A stretch of DNA of 64,000 nucleotides from Oscillospiraceae bacterium (GTDB lineage Bacteria > Bacillota > Clostridia > Oscillospirales > Oscillospiraceae): assembly GCA_017395085.1 (NCBI GenBank), contig JAFPWF010000021.1:1-64000 (forward strand), read 5' to 3'. The position numbers and the translations under genes were made by a program. Below, in pieces: positions 7,817 through 16,331 of the stretch. A model generated the notes under the pieces. That model saw nothing but the letters and a program-made list of their open reading frames with translations, made no database searches and was not told the origin of the DNA. How positions within the stretch are numbered: the stretch's first letter is position 1; every line of letters begins with the position of its first letter.

Positions 7817-8749
7817 ATGTCTGCTATCTATACTTCTGCCGATCAGCTGATCGGGAAAACCCCGCTGCTTGAACTGACGCACATTGAAAAGACCGAGGGC
7901 CTGGAAGCCACCGTCCTCGCCAAACTGGAATACTTTAACCCCGCCGGCTCCGTCAAGGACCGCATTGCCAAGGCCATGATCGACGATGCGGAAGCGAAAG
8001 GCCTCCTGAAAGAGGGCTCCGTCATCATCGAGCCGACTTCCGGCAACACCGGCATCGGGCTTGCATCCGTGGCGGCTGCAAGAGGCTACCGCATCATCAT
8101 TGTCATGCCCGAAACCATGAGCATCGAGCGCCGCCAGCTCATGAAGGCCTACGGCGCCGAGCTGGTGCTTACCGAGGGCTCCAGAGGCATGAAGGGCGCC
8201 ATCGCGAAAGCCGATGAGCTGGCGAAGGAAATCCCGAACGCATTCATCCCCGGCCAGTTTGTAAACCCCGCGAATCCCGCCGCGCACAAAGCCACGACCG
8301 GGCCGGAAATCTGGGCTGATACGGACGGGAGAGTGGACATCTTCGTCGCGGGCGTCGGCACCGGCGGCACCATTACCGGCGTAGGCGAGTATCTGAAGGA
8401 GCAGAACCCCGCGGTGAAGGTCGTCGCGGTCGAGCCGGAGACCTCGCCGGTCCTGTCGAAGGGAGCGGCCGGCGCGCACAAGATTCAGGGCATCGGCGCG
8501 GGCTTCGTACCCGATGTGCTGGACACGAAAATCTATGACGAAGTGATCCCCGTTTCGAATGAGGACGCTTTTGCGACCGGAAAGCTGATCGGCCGCAGCG
8601 AGGGCGTGCTGGTCGGCATTTCCTCCGGCGCGGCGCTCTGGGCTGCGATCCAACTGGCCAAACGCCCGGAAAACAGAGGCAAAACCATTGTGGCGCTGCT
8701 CCCCGACACAGGCGACCGTTACCTTTCCACTCCTCTGTTTGGAGAATAA
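7817..8749 (+). CDS. cysK: Cysteine synthase A (O-acetylserine sulfhydrylase)
   Basis: A 310-residue cytoplasmic PLP enzyme that makes L-cysteine from O-acetylserine and sulfide. The PLP lysine is K47 in NPAGSVKDR. The substrate loop TSGNTG, the phosphate loop GTGGT and the C-terminal [14 protein letters not shown] segments are all present, so it looks intact at the usual family length. GGAGG is seven bases before the ATG. The next gene encodes serine acetyltransferase one base after the stop, giving the two-step serine-to-cysteine pathway in one operon. Upstream control is by the leader at 7549-7688, with possible Rrf2 control from the divergent neighbour cluster. Confidence 0.97.
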   Translation: MSAIYTSADQLIGKTPLLELTHIEKTEGLEATVLAKLEYFNPAGSVKDRIAKAMIDDAEAKGLLKEGSVIIEPTSGNTGIGLASVAAARGYRIIIVMPETMSIERRQLMKAYGAELVLTEGSRGMKGAIAKADELAKEIPNAFIPGQFVNPANPAAHKATTGPEIWADTDGRVDIFVAGVGTGGTITGVGEYLKEQNPAVKVVAVEPETSPVLSKGAAGAHKIQGIGAGFVPDVLDTKIYDEVIPVSNEDAFATGKLIGRSEGVLVGISSGAALWAAIQLAKRPENRGKTIVALLPDTGDRYLSTPLFGE

Positions 8750-8750
8750 T

Positions 8751-9632
8751 ATGGACCAAATTCTTTCACAGCTGATTGAACAGACCGAACAGGAACTCGA
8801 ACAGGCCAGAGACGAACTCTGGCCTGAAGAGCGTAATTATATCGGCTTCCGCGAGCATGCGGAAAAGCTGACCGACCTGCTGATCCAGTCCATGTTTTCG
8901 CGCCACGGGCGGACAGGCGTAACCCGCCGCGATTCACTCAGCGAGGCGGTCTGGCACCTGGACACCTGCCTGGTGCACCTGGAACTGGAGAGGCGGAAGG
9001 CGGAAGAAGTGATCGTGGTACTGCTGAACAGCCTTCCGGAGGTCCGCAGGCTGCTCCAGACCGATCTGCAGGCGGCCTACGCCGGCGACCCCGCCGCACG
9101 CAGCCTGGACGAGGTCATTCTCTGCTATCCGGCCTTTACCGCCATCAGCACGTACCGGCTTGCGCACATCCTGTATCTGGAGGGGGTGCCGCTTCTGCCG
9201 CGCGTGATGACCGAGTACGCGCACCGGCTCACCGGGATCGACATCCACCCCGGCGCGACGATCGGGGAATCTTTCTTCATCGACCACGGCACCGGCGTGG
9301 TGATCGGCGAGACGACGACCATCGGGAAGAACGTCAAGCTTTACCAACATGTGACGCTCGGCGCCAAGAGCTTTGCCGTCGGGGAGGACGGGACGCTGGT
9401 CAAGGGCATCAAACGCCACCCGGACATCGGCGACCGTGTCGTCGTCTATTCCGGCGCGACGATCTTGGGCGGCCAAACCCATATCGGGAACGACTGCGTC
9501 ATCGGCGGCAGCGTCTGGCTGACGCATTCCGTGCCGGCGGGGAAAATGGTACTTTCCCGGGCCACGGTGATGGACCCGCCGCTCACGAAGAATCTGGAAG
9601 AGGACTCCACCCTCGACAGCGCCATGCTATGA
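8751..9632 (+). CDS. cysE: Serine O-acetyltransferase (EpsC/CysE type)
   Basis: A 293-residue enzyme that acetylates L-serine with acetyl-CoA, the first step of cysteine synthesis. It has a helical N-terminal region of about 160 residues, then left-handed beta-helix hexapeptides (IDIHPGATIGESFFIDHGTG). These carry the catalytic His/Asp pair in FIDHGTGVVIG and the acetyl-CoA-binding strands. The N-terminal length matches the EpsC branch rather than short CysE. The ATG lies one base after the cysK stop with GGAG inside the cysK 3' end, so it is translationally linked. CysE often forms a complex with CysK. Confidence 0.95.
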   Translation: MDQILSQLIEQTEQELEQARDELWPEERNYIGFREHAEKLTDLLIQSMFSRHGRTGVTRRDSLSEAVWHLDTCLVHLELERRKAEEVIVVLLNSLPEVRRLLQTDLQAAYAGDPAARSLDEVILCYPAFTAISTYRLAHILYLEGVPLLPRVMTEYAHRLTGIDIHPGATIGESFFIDHGTGVVIGETTTIGKNVKLYQHVTLGAKSFAVGEDGTLVKGIKRHPDIGDRVVVYSGATILGGQTHIGNDCVIGGSVWLTHSVPAGKMVLSRATVMDPPLTKNLEEDSTLDSAML

Positions 9633-9675
9633 AAAAGCCCCGGAAGCTGCACATTCTGCAGCTTCCGGGGCTTTT
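9633..9675. terminator. Bidirectional terminator between cysE and the Rrf2 gene
   Basis: A 19-bp perfect stem with A4 before and T4 after it (9633-9651 with 9657-9675, five-base loop). It begins at the cysE stop and can serve both the cys operon and the convergent regulator gene. Confidence 0.9.
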
Positions 9676-9688
9676 CTGCTCTTTTCGG

Positions 9689-10117
9689 TTAAACGGCGTC
9701 AGATCCCTCGGATTCCTGTCTGGCGAGATCCTGTACGGTAAAACCGCCCAGATACTCGCCGACAACCTTGTCCAGCCCTTCCCACAGGGGAATCGTCCGG
9801 CAATTGGGGCGGTACGGGCACGGTTTGCTGCCCTCTTCCAGGCAGGCGACCGGAGCCAGTGTTCCTTCCATCCGGTGCAGAACGTCCCGCACGTTGATTT
9901 CCGCCGCGGGACGGCTCAGCCGGTAGCCGCCGCCTTTTCCGCGCAATCCTTCCACAAACTTTGCACGGACAAGTTCCTTGACGATGCTTTCCAGGTATTT
10001 TTCGGACAGTATCTGTCTTTCCGCAATCTGTTTCAGGGTGATATATCCGTCGGTTTGATGCTCAGCCAGGTCGATCAGAATCCGAAGCGCATATCGCCCG
10101 CGCGTGGAAATGATCAT
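9689..10117 (-). CDS. Rrf2 family transcriptional regulator (IscR/CymR-like)
   Basis: A 142-residue dimeric DNA-binding protein. The N-terminal winged helix starts MIISTRGRYALRILIDLA and includes the recognition region ILSEKYLESIVKELV and wing GKGGGYRL. Three cysteines (ACLEEGSKPCPYRPNC) occupy the loop that binds an Fe-S cluster in IscR-type members, with spacing C-x7-C-x5-C. In Firmicutes the related CymR represses cysteine genes through interaction with CysK, so a sulfur or Fe-S role is likely here, next to cysK-cysE. Its own promoter contains the operator half-site, implying autoregulation. Confidence 0.9.
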   Translation of the reverse strand: MIISTRGRYALRILIDLAEHQTDGYITLKQIAERQILSEKYLESIVKELVRAKFVEGLRGKGGGYRLSRPAAEINVRDVLHRMEGTLAPVACLEEGSKPCPYRPNCRTIPLWEGLDKVVGEYLGGFTVQDLARQESEGSDAV

Positions 10118-10143
10118 CTGAAATCCCTTCTTTCATTTTACCC

Positions 10144-10224
10144 ATTATACCGCAAGGTTATAGGAATTTCAAGTAAAATATTCCTATAAACCCTATTGAC
10201 TTACAGGGTTTATAGGAATATACT
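10144..10224. promoter_or_regulatory. Divergent promoters with three Rrf2 operator half-sites
   Basis: Minus-strand promoter for the regulator: TTGAAA (complement of 10167-10172), 17 nt, TATAAT (complement of 10144-10149). Plus-strand promoter for the transporter: TTGACT (10196-10201), 17 nt, TATACT (10219-10224). The half-site TTATAGGAAT occurs three times, at about 10158-10167, inverted at 10180-10189 and direct at 10210-10219. The last two sit in a perfect 17-bp inverted repeat (10178-10194 with 10205-10221) that brackets the plus-strand -35 box. Binding would block both promoters. Confidence 0.8.
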
Positions 10225-10281
10225 GAAATCATGGCGAAAACTGTTCGCAACACAAGAATAAAAGAGAAAAGGAGTTGTAAC

Positions 10282-11652
10282 ATGAAACAAAAAGGCGAAA
10301 GACTGAGCGGCGAAAAGAAAAACCTCGGCGGGCTTGCGTTCCTGCCGCTGCTCGTGTTCCTGGCGCTGTACATCGGTACCGGCGTCATCCTGAGCATACT
10401 GGGCGCCGAGAGCACCTTCGGCGCATTCCCGCGGCATGTGGCCCTGCTGGCCGGCTTTGCAGTGGCGATGCTGATGTCGACCGGCGACACCATCCAGGAA
10501 AAGACGGATAAGTTCTGCGAGCACATGGGGAACTCCGGCGTCATGCAGGTCATCCTCATCTACCTGCTTGCCAGCGGCTTCCAGGGCGCGGCTGCCACCA
10601 TGGGCGGCAAAGAGTCCGTGGTGAACCTGGCCCTGCATTTCATCCCGGTCAAGCTCCTGATTCCCGGCGTGTTCCTGATGTGCTGCCTGATCTCCACGGC
10701 AATCGGTACCTCGATGGGCACCATCGCGGCCATGGGCCCGGTCGCGCTCAGCGTGGCCCAGGGCGCAGGCCTCAGCACCGCCATCACGGCGGCGGCGGTC
10801 ATCGGCGGCTCCTACTTCGGCGATAACCTGTCCATGATTTCCGACACCACCATTTCGGCGGCCAAAGGCTGCGGTTCCGAGATGCGCGACAAGTTCAAAA
10901 TGAACTTCTGGATTGCCCTCCCGGCAGCCGTTGTGGCCATCGTCCTCTACACCCTGATCGGCAGCGGCGGAAGCGGCGCCGTGGAAGCCGGCAGCTACAA
11001 CATCCTCAAGGTTCTGCCCTACATCCTGGTTCTGGTCACGGCCCTGGCCGGCATGAACGTCACGACCGTTCTGCTCCTCGGCATCGCCGTCACCGGCGTC
11101 ATCGGCTTTGCAACCGGCTCCTGCAAGTTCCTGGAGTGGATCCAGGGCATCGGCGGCGGCATGGCCGACATGTTCTCCATCTCCATCGCGGCCGCGCTCA
11201 TCTCCGGCACTGTCGGCCTGGCCCGTGAATACGGCGGCATTGAGTGGTTCGTTACCAAGATCCGTGCCAAGATCCGGAACCGCCGCAGCGCCGAGTACGG
11301 CATCGGCCTCCTCTCCGGTATCCTGTCCGCGGCCCTGGTCAACAATACCCTGGCCATCATCGTCTCCTGCCCAATCGCCAACGAGCTGGGCGAGGAGTAC
11401 CACATCGCTCCGAAGCGGCTGGCCTCTCTGGTCGATATCTTCGCCTGCGGCTTCATGATGCTGATCCCGCATGACGGCGGTATTATGATGCTGACCGCCA
11501 TGAGCGGCGACTCCCCCTTCACCGTGCTGAAGTACTCCTTCTACCCGGTCGCCCTGCTGATCGTCACGTGCCTGACCATCCACCTCGGGCTTCTGCGGAC
11601 GAAGGAAGAGAAAGAATTCGCGAAGCAGCAGGCCACCGAGGAGCCGGCCTGA
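10282..11652 (+). CDS. NhaC-family Na+/H+ antiporter-type transporter
   Basis: A 456-residue membrane protein with about eleven hydrophobic segments. The motif AIGTSMGTIAAMGP and the conserved SYFGDNLSMISDTT are diagnostic for the NhaC family. Members are annotated as Na+/H+ antiporters, but several carry amino acids. The ATG at 10282 has AAAAGGAG upstream; an in-frame ATG at 10231 lies at the predicted transcript start without a ribosome site. It is the first gene of a run with a C-S beta-lyase and methionine gamma-lyase and is controlled from an Rrf2 operator, so uptake of cystine, cysteine or methionine is a reasonable inference. Confidence 0.88.
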   Translation: MKQKGERLSGEKKNLGGLAFLPLLVFLALYIGTGVILSILGAESTFGAFPRHVALLAGFAVAMLMSTGDTIQEKTDKFCEHMGNSGVMQVILIYLLASGFQGAAATMGGKESVVNLALHFIPVKLLIPGVFLMCCLISTAIGTSMGTIAAMGPVALSVAQGAGLSTAITAAAVIGGSYFGDNLSMISDTTISAAKGCGSEMRDKFKMNFWIALPAAVVAIVLYTLIGSGGSGAVEAGSYNILKVLPYILVLVTALAGMNVTTVLLLGIAVTGVIGFATGSCKFLEWIQGIGGGMADMFSISIAAALISGTVGLAREYGGIEWFVTKIRAKIRNRRSAEYGIGLLSGILSAALVNNTLAIIVSCPIANELGEEYHIAPKRLASLVDIFACGFMMLIPHDGGIMMLTAMSGDSPFTVLKYSFYPVALLIVTCLTIHLGLLRTKEEKEFAKQQATEEPA

Positions 11653-11710
11653 TCCCTGTCCGGATACGCTGACAATCTGAAGAGCGTGATACGGAAACGG
11701 AGGAACAGTC

Positions 11711-12895
11711 ATGAAGTATAACTTCGACAAAATCATTGACCGGCGCGGAACCGATTGCCTGAAATACGATTTCGGCATGAAGCGCAAGGGCAGGGACGAT
11801 CTGCTCCCGATGTGGGTTGCGGATATGGACTTCAAACTTCCGGACGAAATCCTTGCCGAGCTTCACAAACGGATTGACCACGGCATTTTCGGATATACGG
11901 ACCCGCTGGACGACTATTTTGACGCGCTGAACCACTGGTTTTCCACCCGCTACGGCTACACGGTGGAACCGGAATGGGTCACCCTGGGCGCCTGCTTGGT
12001 CTACGGCATCCACGTGAGCATTCAGGCTTTTACCGAGCCGGGCGATGCCGTCATGGTCATGCAGCCGGTTTACTATCCCTTCAGCGAAGCCGTCCGCAAC
12101 AACGGACGCAGGCTGGTAAACTGCCAGCTCCGTTATGAGGACGGGCGCTACTCCATCGACTTTGAAGATCTGGAGGAGAAGCTGAAGGAAGAGAACGTCA
12201 AGGCGCTGATCTTCTGCAGCCCGCATAACCCGGTCGGCAGGGTGTGGACCAAGGAAGAAGTAATCAAAGTTGCCGACCTCTGCCTGGAGAACAACGTCAT
12301 CCTGATGGTGGACGAGATCCACTGCGACTTTATCTTCCCGGGGCACAGCTTCTTCAGCTGCATGCAGCTGGATGAGAAGTACCGGAAGATCCTGGCGTTC
12401 TACACCTCCCCCGGCAAGACCTTCAACATAGCGGGCCTCCAGTCGGCCAACATCATCATCCCGGATCCGGAGCTTCGTGCCAAATACAGGAAGGCCAACA
12501 CCGCCGCAGGTTACAGCCAGGCCAACATCATGGGCCAGACGGCTATCATGGCCTGCTATAACAAGGGCGCCGAATGGGTGGATGAACTGGTCGAGTATAT
12601 CTACGGCAACGTGCAGTATGCCAAGGCTTTTATCACCGAGAATCTGCCAAAGGCTAAGGTCGTCGACCCCGACGGGACCTATCTGCTGTGGGTAGACTTT
12701 TCAGGCTACGGGATTACCAAAGAAGAGCTCGAACACCTGATCGTGGATGAAGCGAAGCTGTGGCTGGATTCCGGCGCCATCTTCGGCCCGGCGACAGCCC
12801 TGTTTGAACGCTTCAACCTGGCCTGCCCGCGCTCGGTTGTGGAAGAAGCCATGCAGCGGCTGAAGAAGGCGTTTGATTCTTGCCTGAACGCATGA
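11711..12895 (+). CDS. MalY/PatB-family PLP C-S lyase (cystathionine beta-lyase type)
   Basis: A 394-residue fold-type I PLP enzyme. The MalY/PatB features WVADMDF near residue 35, PHNPVGRVW near 171, VDEIHCDF near 200 and the PLP lysine K236 in TSPGKTFN are all visible. This branch usually cleaves cystathionine or cysteine to a thiol, pyruvate and ammonia, and some members act as aminotransferases. GGAGG precedes the ATG. It follows the transporter by 58 bases with no terminator, so the two are probably one transcript under Rrf2 control. Confidence 0.9.
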   Translation: MKYNFDKIIDRRGTDCLKYDFGMKRKGRDDLLPMWVADMDFKLPDEILAELHKRIDHGIFGYTDPLDDYFDALNHWFSTRYGYTVEPEWVTLGACLVYGIHVSIQAFTEPGDAVMVMQPVYYPFSEAVRNNGRRLVNCQLRYEDGRYSIDFEDLEEKLKEENVKALIFCSPHNPVGRVWTKEEVIKVADLCLENNVILMVDEIHCDFIFPGHSFFSCMQLDEKYRKILAFYTSPGKTFNIAGLQSANIIIPDPELRAKYRKANTAAGYSQANIMGQTAIMACYNKGAEWVDELVEYIYGNVQYAKAFITENLPKAKVVDPDGTYLLWVDFSGYGITKEELEHLIVDEAKLWLDSGAIFGPATALFERFNLACPRSVVEEAMQRLKKAFDSCLNA

Positions 12896-12901
12896 TATAA
12901 T
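12873..12901 (+). promoter_or_regulatory. Internal promoter for methionine gamma-lyase
   Basis: TTGATT (12873-12878), 17-nt spacer, TATAAT (12896-12901), overlapping the end of the upstream coding region. It would allow separate expression of the next gene. Confidence 0.55.
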
Positions 12902-12948
12902 AAATATACCTTATCTACACAAATATCATCAGAAAGGAAGAAATCATT

Positions 12949-14139
12949 ATGGCCCACTGTTACAAGGAAGCCACCACCGTCGTTCACGGCAACCACGAGA
13001 AGAACCCGAGCGGCGCACTGGCGACTCCGATTTTCCAGACGTCCACCTTTGTGTTTGACTCCGCGGAGCAGGGCGGCAGACGCTTTGCCGGCCAGGAGGG
13101 GGGTTACATCTACTCCCGTCTCGGCAACCCGACCACCAGTGTGCTGGAGAAGAAGATTGCGCTGCTGGAAGGCGGCGAGGACTGCGTCGCATTTTCGTCC
13201 GGCATGGGCGCCATCTCCGCAACGCTGCTCTCCATCCTGAGCTGCGGCGACCACATTGTCGCGGACAACACTCTGTACGGCTGCACCTTCTCCCTGATTA
13301 CCGAGACGATGCCGCGCTTCGGGATTGAGTCGACGGTCATTGACCTGACGGATGAAGCGGCTTTCAAGGGGGCGATGCGTCCGGACACCAAAGTGGTTTA
13401 CTTTGAAACCATCGCCAACCCCAGCATGAAGGTTATCGACATTGAGGCTGTCGCGGCGTATGCGCACAAGGTCGCACCCGGTTGCCTGGTCATCGTGGAC
13501 AACACCTTTGCAACTCCATTGCTGGTACAGCCTCTCTCTCTCGGGGCGGATGTGGTTGTGCACAGCGCCACGAAGTACCTCAACGGCCACGGCGATGTGA
13601 TTGCGGGCTTCTCCGTTTCCAGCCAGGAGATCGCCGGCAAGGTCCGCATGGTCGGCCTGAAGGACATCACCGGCGCGGTGCTCGGCCCGCAGGAGGCCTA
13701 TCTGATTCTGCGCGGTCTGAAGACGCTGAAAGTCCGCATGGATACGATATGCGCGAACACCCTCAAGGTTGTAGAGTTCCTGAAGCAGGCGCCGCAGGTG
13801 GACAAGGTGTTCTTCCCCGGGCTCCCGGAGCACCCGAACTACGAAACGGCGAAGAAAGAACTGAAGCAGTTCGGCGGCATGATCGGCTTTGAGATGCGCA
13901 GCTTCGAAGAATCCAAGAAAGTCCTGAACAACGTGAAGCTCTGCGTGCTGGCGGTAAGCCTCGGTGACTGCGAGACGCTGATCCAGCATCCGGCTTCCAT
14001 GACGCACTCCATGTGCACCAAGGAGGAAATCGAAGCGGCGGGCTTCTCCGATCGCCTGATCCGCTTCTCCGTCGGTCTGGAAGACGCGGACGACATCATT
14101 GCCGATCTTAAGCAGGCTTTTGAAGCTGCGGAAGCGTAA
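12949..14139 (+). CDS. Methionine gamma-lyase (Cys/Met metabolism PLP enzyme)
   Basis: A 396-residue member of the cystathionine gamma-synthase superfamily. YSRLGNPTT (PLP phosphate site), FSSGMGAIS, and the PLP lysine K209 in HSATKYLNGHGD are conserved. The active-site stretch TLYGCTF places Tyr110 and Cys112 where methionine gamma-lyases have their characteristic Tyr/Cys; cystathionine enzymes normally lack that cysteine. Expected reaction: L-methionine to methanethiol, 2-oxobutyrate and ammonia. The 2-oxobutyrate could feed the 2-oxoacid oxidoreductase encoded nearby. A strong RBS (GAAAGGAAG) and its own promoter precede it. Substrate choice between methionine and homocysteine is inferred. 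Confidence 0.88.
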   Translation: MAHCYKEATTVVHGNHEKNPSGALATPIFQTSTFVFDSAEQGGRRFAGQEGGYIYSRLGNPTTSVLEKKIALLEGGEDCVAFSSGMGAISATLLSILSCGDHIVADNTLYGCTFSLITETMPRFGIESTVIDLTDEAAFKGAMRPDTKVVYFETIANPSMKVIDIEAVAAYAHKVAPGCLVIVDNTFATPLLVQPLSLGADVVVHSATKYLNGHGDVIAGFSVSSQEIAGKVRMVGLKDITGAVLGPQEAYLILRGLKTLKVRMDTICANTLKVVEFLKQAPQVDKVFFPGLPEHPNYETAKKELKQFGGMIGFEMRSFEESKKVLNNVKLCVLAVSLGDCETLIQHPASMTHSMCTKEEIEAAGFSDRLIRFSVGLEDADDIIADLKQAFEAAEA

Positions 14140-14160
14140 ACAACAGAAAAAACATAGAAG

Positions 14161-14190
14161 AGGAGACGGCTCACATGAGCCGTCTCCTTT
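14161..14190 (+). terminator. Intrinsic terminator after methionine gamma-lyase
   Basis: Perfect 13-bp stem AGGAGACGGCTCA (14161-14173) with 14176-14188 and a two-base gap, followed by TTT. It separates the sulfur block from the convergent kor operon. Confidence 0.75.
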
Positions 14191-14224
14191 GCCGTCTGCC
14201 CTTTTTGCCTCGAAGGCCTGGTTG

Positions 14225-15742
14225 TTATTCGCCCAGCATGCTGCCGGTGCGGGCGAGGTTCTCGTGGAAGCTGAAGCATCTGTCCAACAGGTGCGGGGTC
14301 TGTGCGCCGTGTGTGGCGGCGCAGGCTTCTTCAAAGTAACGCGCGAGCAGCGGCCGGTAATCCGGGTGCGCGCAGCGTTCAATGATGACCCGCGCCCGCT
14401 CTTTGGGGCTCAGCCCGCGCAGGTCTGCAAAGCCCTGCTCGGTGACCAGAACGTCCACATCGTGTTCCGTATGGTCGACGTGCGTGACCGCCGGGACGAT
14501 GCAAGAGACCTTCCCGCCCTTTGCGACGGAGGGGGTCATGAAGATCGAGATCAGGGCATTCCGGGCATAGTCTCCCGAACCGCCGATGCCGTTGTAAACC
14601 GTCGTTCCGTTCATCTGCGAGGAGTTGACGTTGCCGTAAATATCCGCTTCGACGGCCGTATTCATTGCAATGACTCCCAAACGGCGGATGACCTCCGCAT
14701 TGTTGGAAATCTCCGAGTCGCGCAGCACCAGCCTGTCGCGGTAATGCTCAAGATTATCAAAGAGCCGCTCCAAACCGGCTTTTGACAGCGACAGCGAGGT
14801 TGCGGAAGCGAAGTCCGCCTTACCTGCGTCCATGAGGTCCAGGATGCCGTCCTGCATGACTTCGGAATAAAAGCTCAGGTGCTCCAGTTCGGAGTCCATC
14901 AGCCCAAGCAGCACTGCGTTTGCCACCGCGCCGACGCCGGACTGCAGCGGCACCCGGTCGGCCGAGATGCGCCCGGCGGCTTTTTCCTGTACCAGGAAGC
15001 GCACAATGTTATGCGCAATGCCTTCGCTGACGGCGTCGGCATCCGGGAAGGGGCGGGGCTTTTCCTCGCACTCGCTCAGCACTACTGCCGCGATTTTCTC
15101 CGGCGGGCAGCTCAGGGTCGTGCTGCCGATGCGCTGCCCCACATGCGCAAGGGGAACCGGCTCGCGGCAGGGGGGATCCTGCAGGCGGACGATATCGTGA
15201 AAGCCCTCCAGCTCGGCGGGCTGGTGGAGATTCAGTTCAACAATGACCTTCTCAGCCAGGTCGATCCATGTCTGGGAACACCCCAGCGCCGTTGTCGGGA
15301 CGATTCCGCCGTCTTTGGTGATGGCTGCGGCTTCTATGATCGCAACGTGGAGCGGCCCGTAGAAGCCGTAGCGCGCGTTCTGTGCAAACTCACCGAGATG
15401 AAGATCGGTATACGCGATTTCTTCTTCAGTCGCACCGTTCACGGCGGCACGGAGGGCTTTGCTGGTCATGTAGGGCGCGCGCCGCGCGATGATGTCTGCA
15501 GACGCCCACTCGCTGTCCAGTTCCTCGCCGGTCGAAGCGCCGGAGAAGAGCGTAAGCTTCAGCGTCCGTTTGCCGCTGCGCACCTGTTCAGCCAGTGCCA
15601 AAGGGACCGCCTTGGGGCATCCCGCCGGCGTAAACCCGCTGACAGCGACGGTCATGCCGTCTTTGATCATCCATGCCGCTTCGTCGGCGCTCAGGAGCCT
15701 GCCCTTCAGCGCGGCGCAGCGCAGTCTGTTTTCCAGTTCCAT
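14225..15742 (-). CDS. Acetyl-CoA hydrolase/transferase family (succinate-CoA transferase type)
   Basis: A 505-residue class I CoA transferase. The catalytic glutamate lies in FYSEVMQDG, the oxyanion loop is QSGVGAVANA, and YNGIGGSGDYARNA is the family signature near residue 390. Such enzymes move CoA between acyl groups, classically succinyl-CoA and acetate. It starts four bases after the oxidoreductase gamma gene and is the last gene of the operon. The acyl-CoA made by the oxidoreductase is therefore probably exchanged here, saving the thioester energy. Confidence 0.9.
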   Translation of the reverse strand: MELENRLRCAALKGRLLSADEAAWMIKDGMTVAVSGFTPAGCPKAVPLALAEQVRSGKRTLKLTLFSGASTGEELDSEWASADIIARRAPYMTSKALRAAVNGATEEEIAYTDLHLGEFAQNARYGFYGPLHVAIIEAAAITKDGGIVPTTALGCSQTWIDLAEKVIVELNLHQPAELEGFHDIVRLQDPPCREPVPLAHVGQRIGSTTLSCPPEKIAAVVLSECEEKPRPFPDADAVSEGIAHNIVRFLVQEKAAGRISADRVPLQSGVGAVANAVLLGLMDSELEHLSFYSEVMQDGILDLMDAGKADFASATSLSLSKAGLERLFDNLEHYRDRLVLRDSEISNNAEVIRRLGVIAMNTAVEADIYGNVNSSQMNGTTVYNGIGGSGDYARNALISIFMTPSVAKGGKVSCIVPAVTHVDHTEHDVDVLVTEQGFADLRGLSPKERARVIIERCAHPDYRPLLARYFEEACAATHGAQTPHLLDRCFSFHENLARTGSMLGE

Positions 15743-15746
15743 GCTT

Positions 15747-16319
15747 TTACCCCAGCTTCTGCGCGAAAACGTCAGCCTGCTCCTGCGGGATCAGGGCCGC
15801 GCCGATGTCCAGCGCCTTTTTGTTGATCTCCTCGGTACCGGCCGGGATGTGCCTCCGGACGGCCTCGAGCAGAATGTCATCTTTGAAAAGCCGCAGGGCG
15901 GCATTGATAGCGCCGACCGCGACAATGTTCGCCGTGAAGGCTTTGCCGACCTCCTCTTTTGCTGCACGCAGGATGGGGATCGAGATCACCCGGCTCCTGT
16001 CGACCCCTTTCGGGAGGGTCAGGGAATCGTCCATCATTACCACCGCGCCGTCGGCAAGGGTTTTGGTGTAGGCGTCCAGCGAGGCCTGCGTCAGCGCGAG
16101 CAGGAAATCCGGATGCGTAACTTTGGAATACCAGATTTTTTCGCTGCTCAGGATGGTTTCCGCCTTGCTGACGCCGCCGCGCGCCTCCGGCCCGTAGGCC
16201 TGAGACTGCACGGTGTACAGCCCGCTGATGACGGCAGCTTCGGCCAGGATCACACTGGCCAGGATTACACCCTGCCCGCCGGAGCCGGCAAAGCGCATCT
16301 CATAACGTTTTTTGCCCAT
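15747..16319 (-). CDS. korC: 2-oxoacid:ferredoxin oxidoreductase, gamma subunit
   Basis: A 190-residue protein with the gamma-domain signature RFAGSGGQGVILASVILAEA at the N-terminus and QSYGPEARGG-type motif (QAYGPEARGGVS). In KorABCD-type enzymes this subunit completes the TPP/Fe-S catalytic complex that converts a 2-oxoacid and CoA to acyl-CoA, CO2 and reduced ferredoxin. It is 12 bases downstream of the beta subunit gene. The kor name follows four-subunit architecture; 2-oxobutyrate or branched-chain oxoacids are also possible substrates. Confidence 0.9.
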   Translation of the reverse strand: MGKKRYEMRFAGSGGQGVILASVILAEAAVISGLYTVQSQAYGPEARGGVSKAETILSSEKIWYSKVTHPDFLLALTQASLDAYTKTLADGAVVMMDDSLTLPKGVDRSRVISIPILRAAKEEVGKAFTANIVAVGAINAALRLFKDDILLEAVRRHIPAGTEEINKKALDIGAALIPQEQADVFAQKLG

Positions 16320-16331
16320 CGTCCCGCCCCC

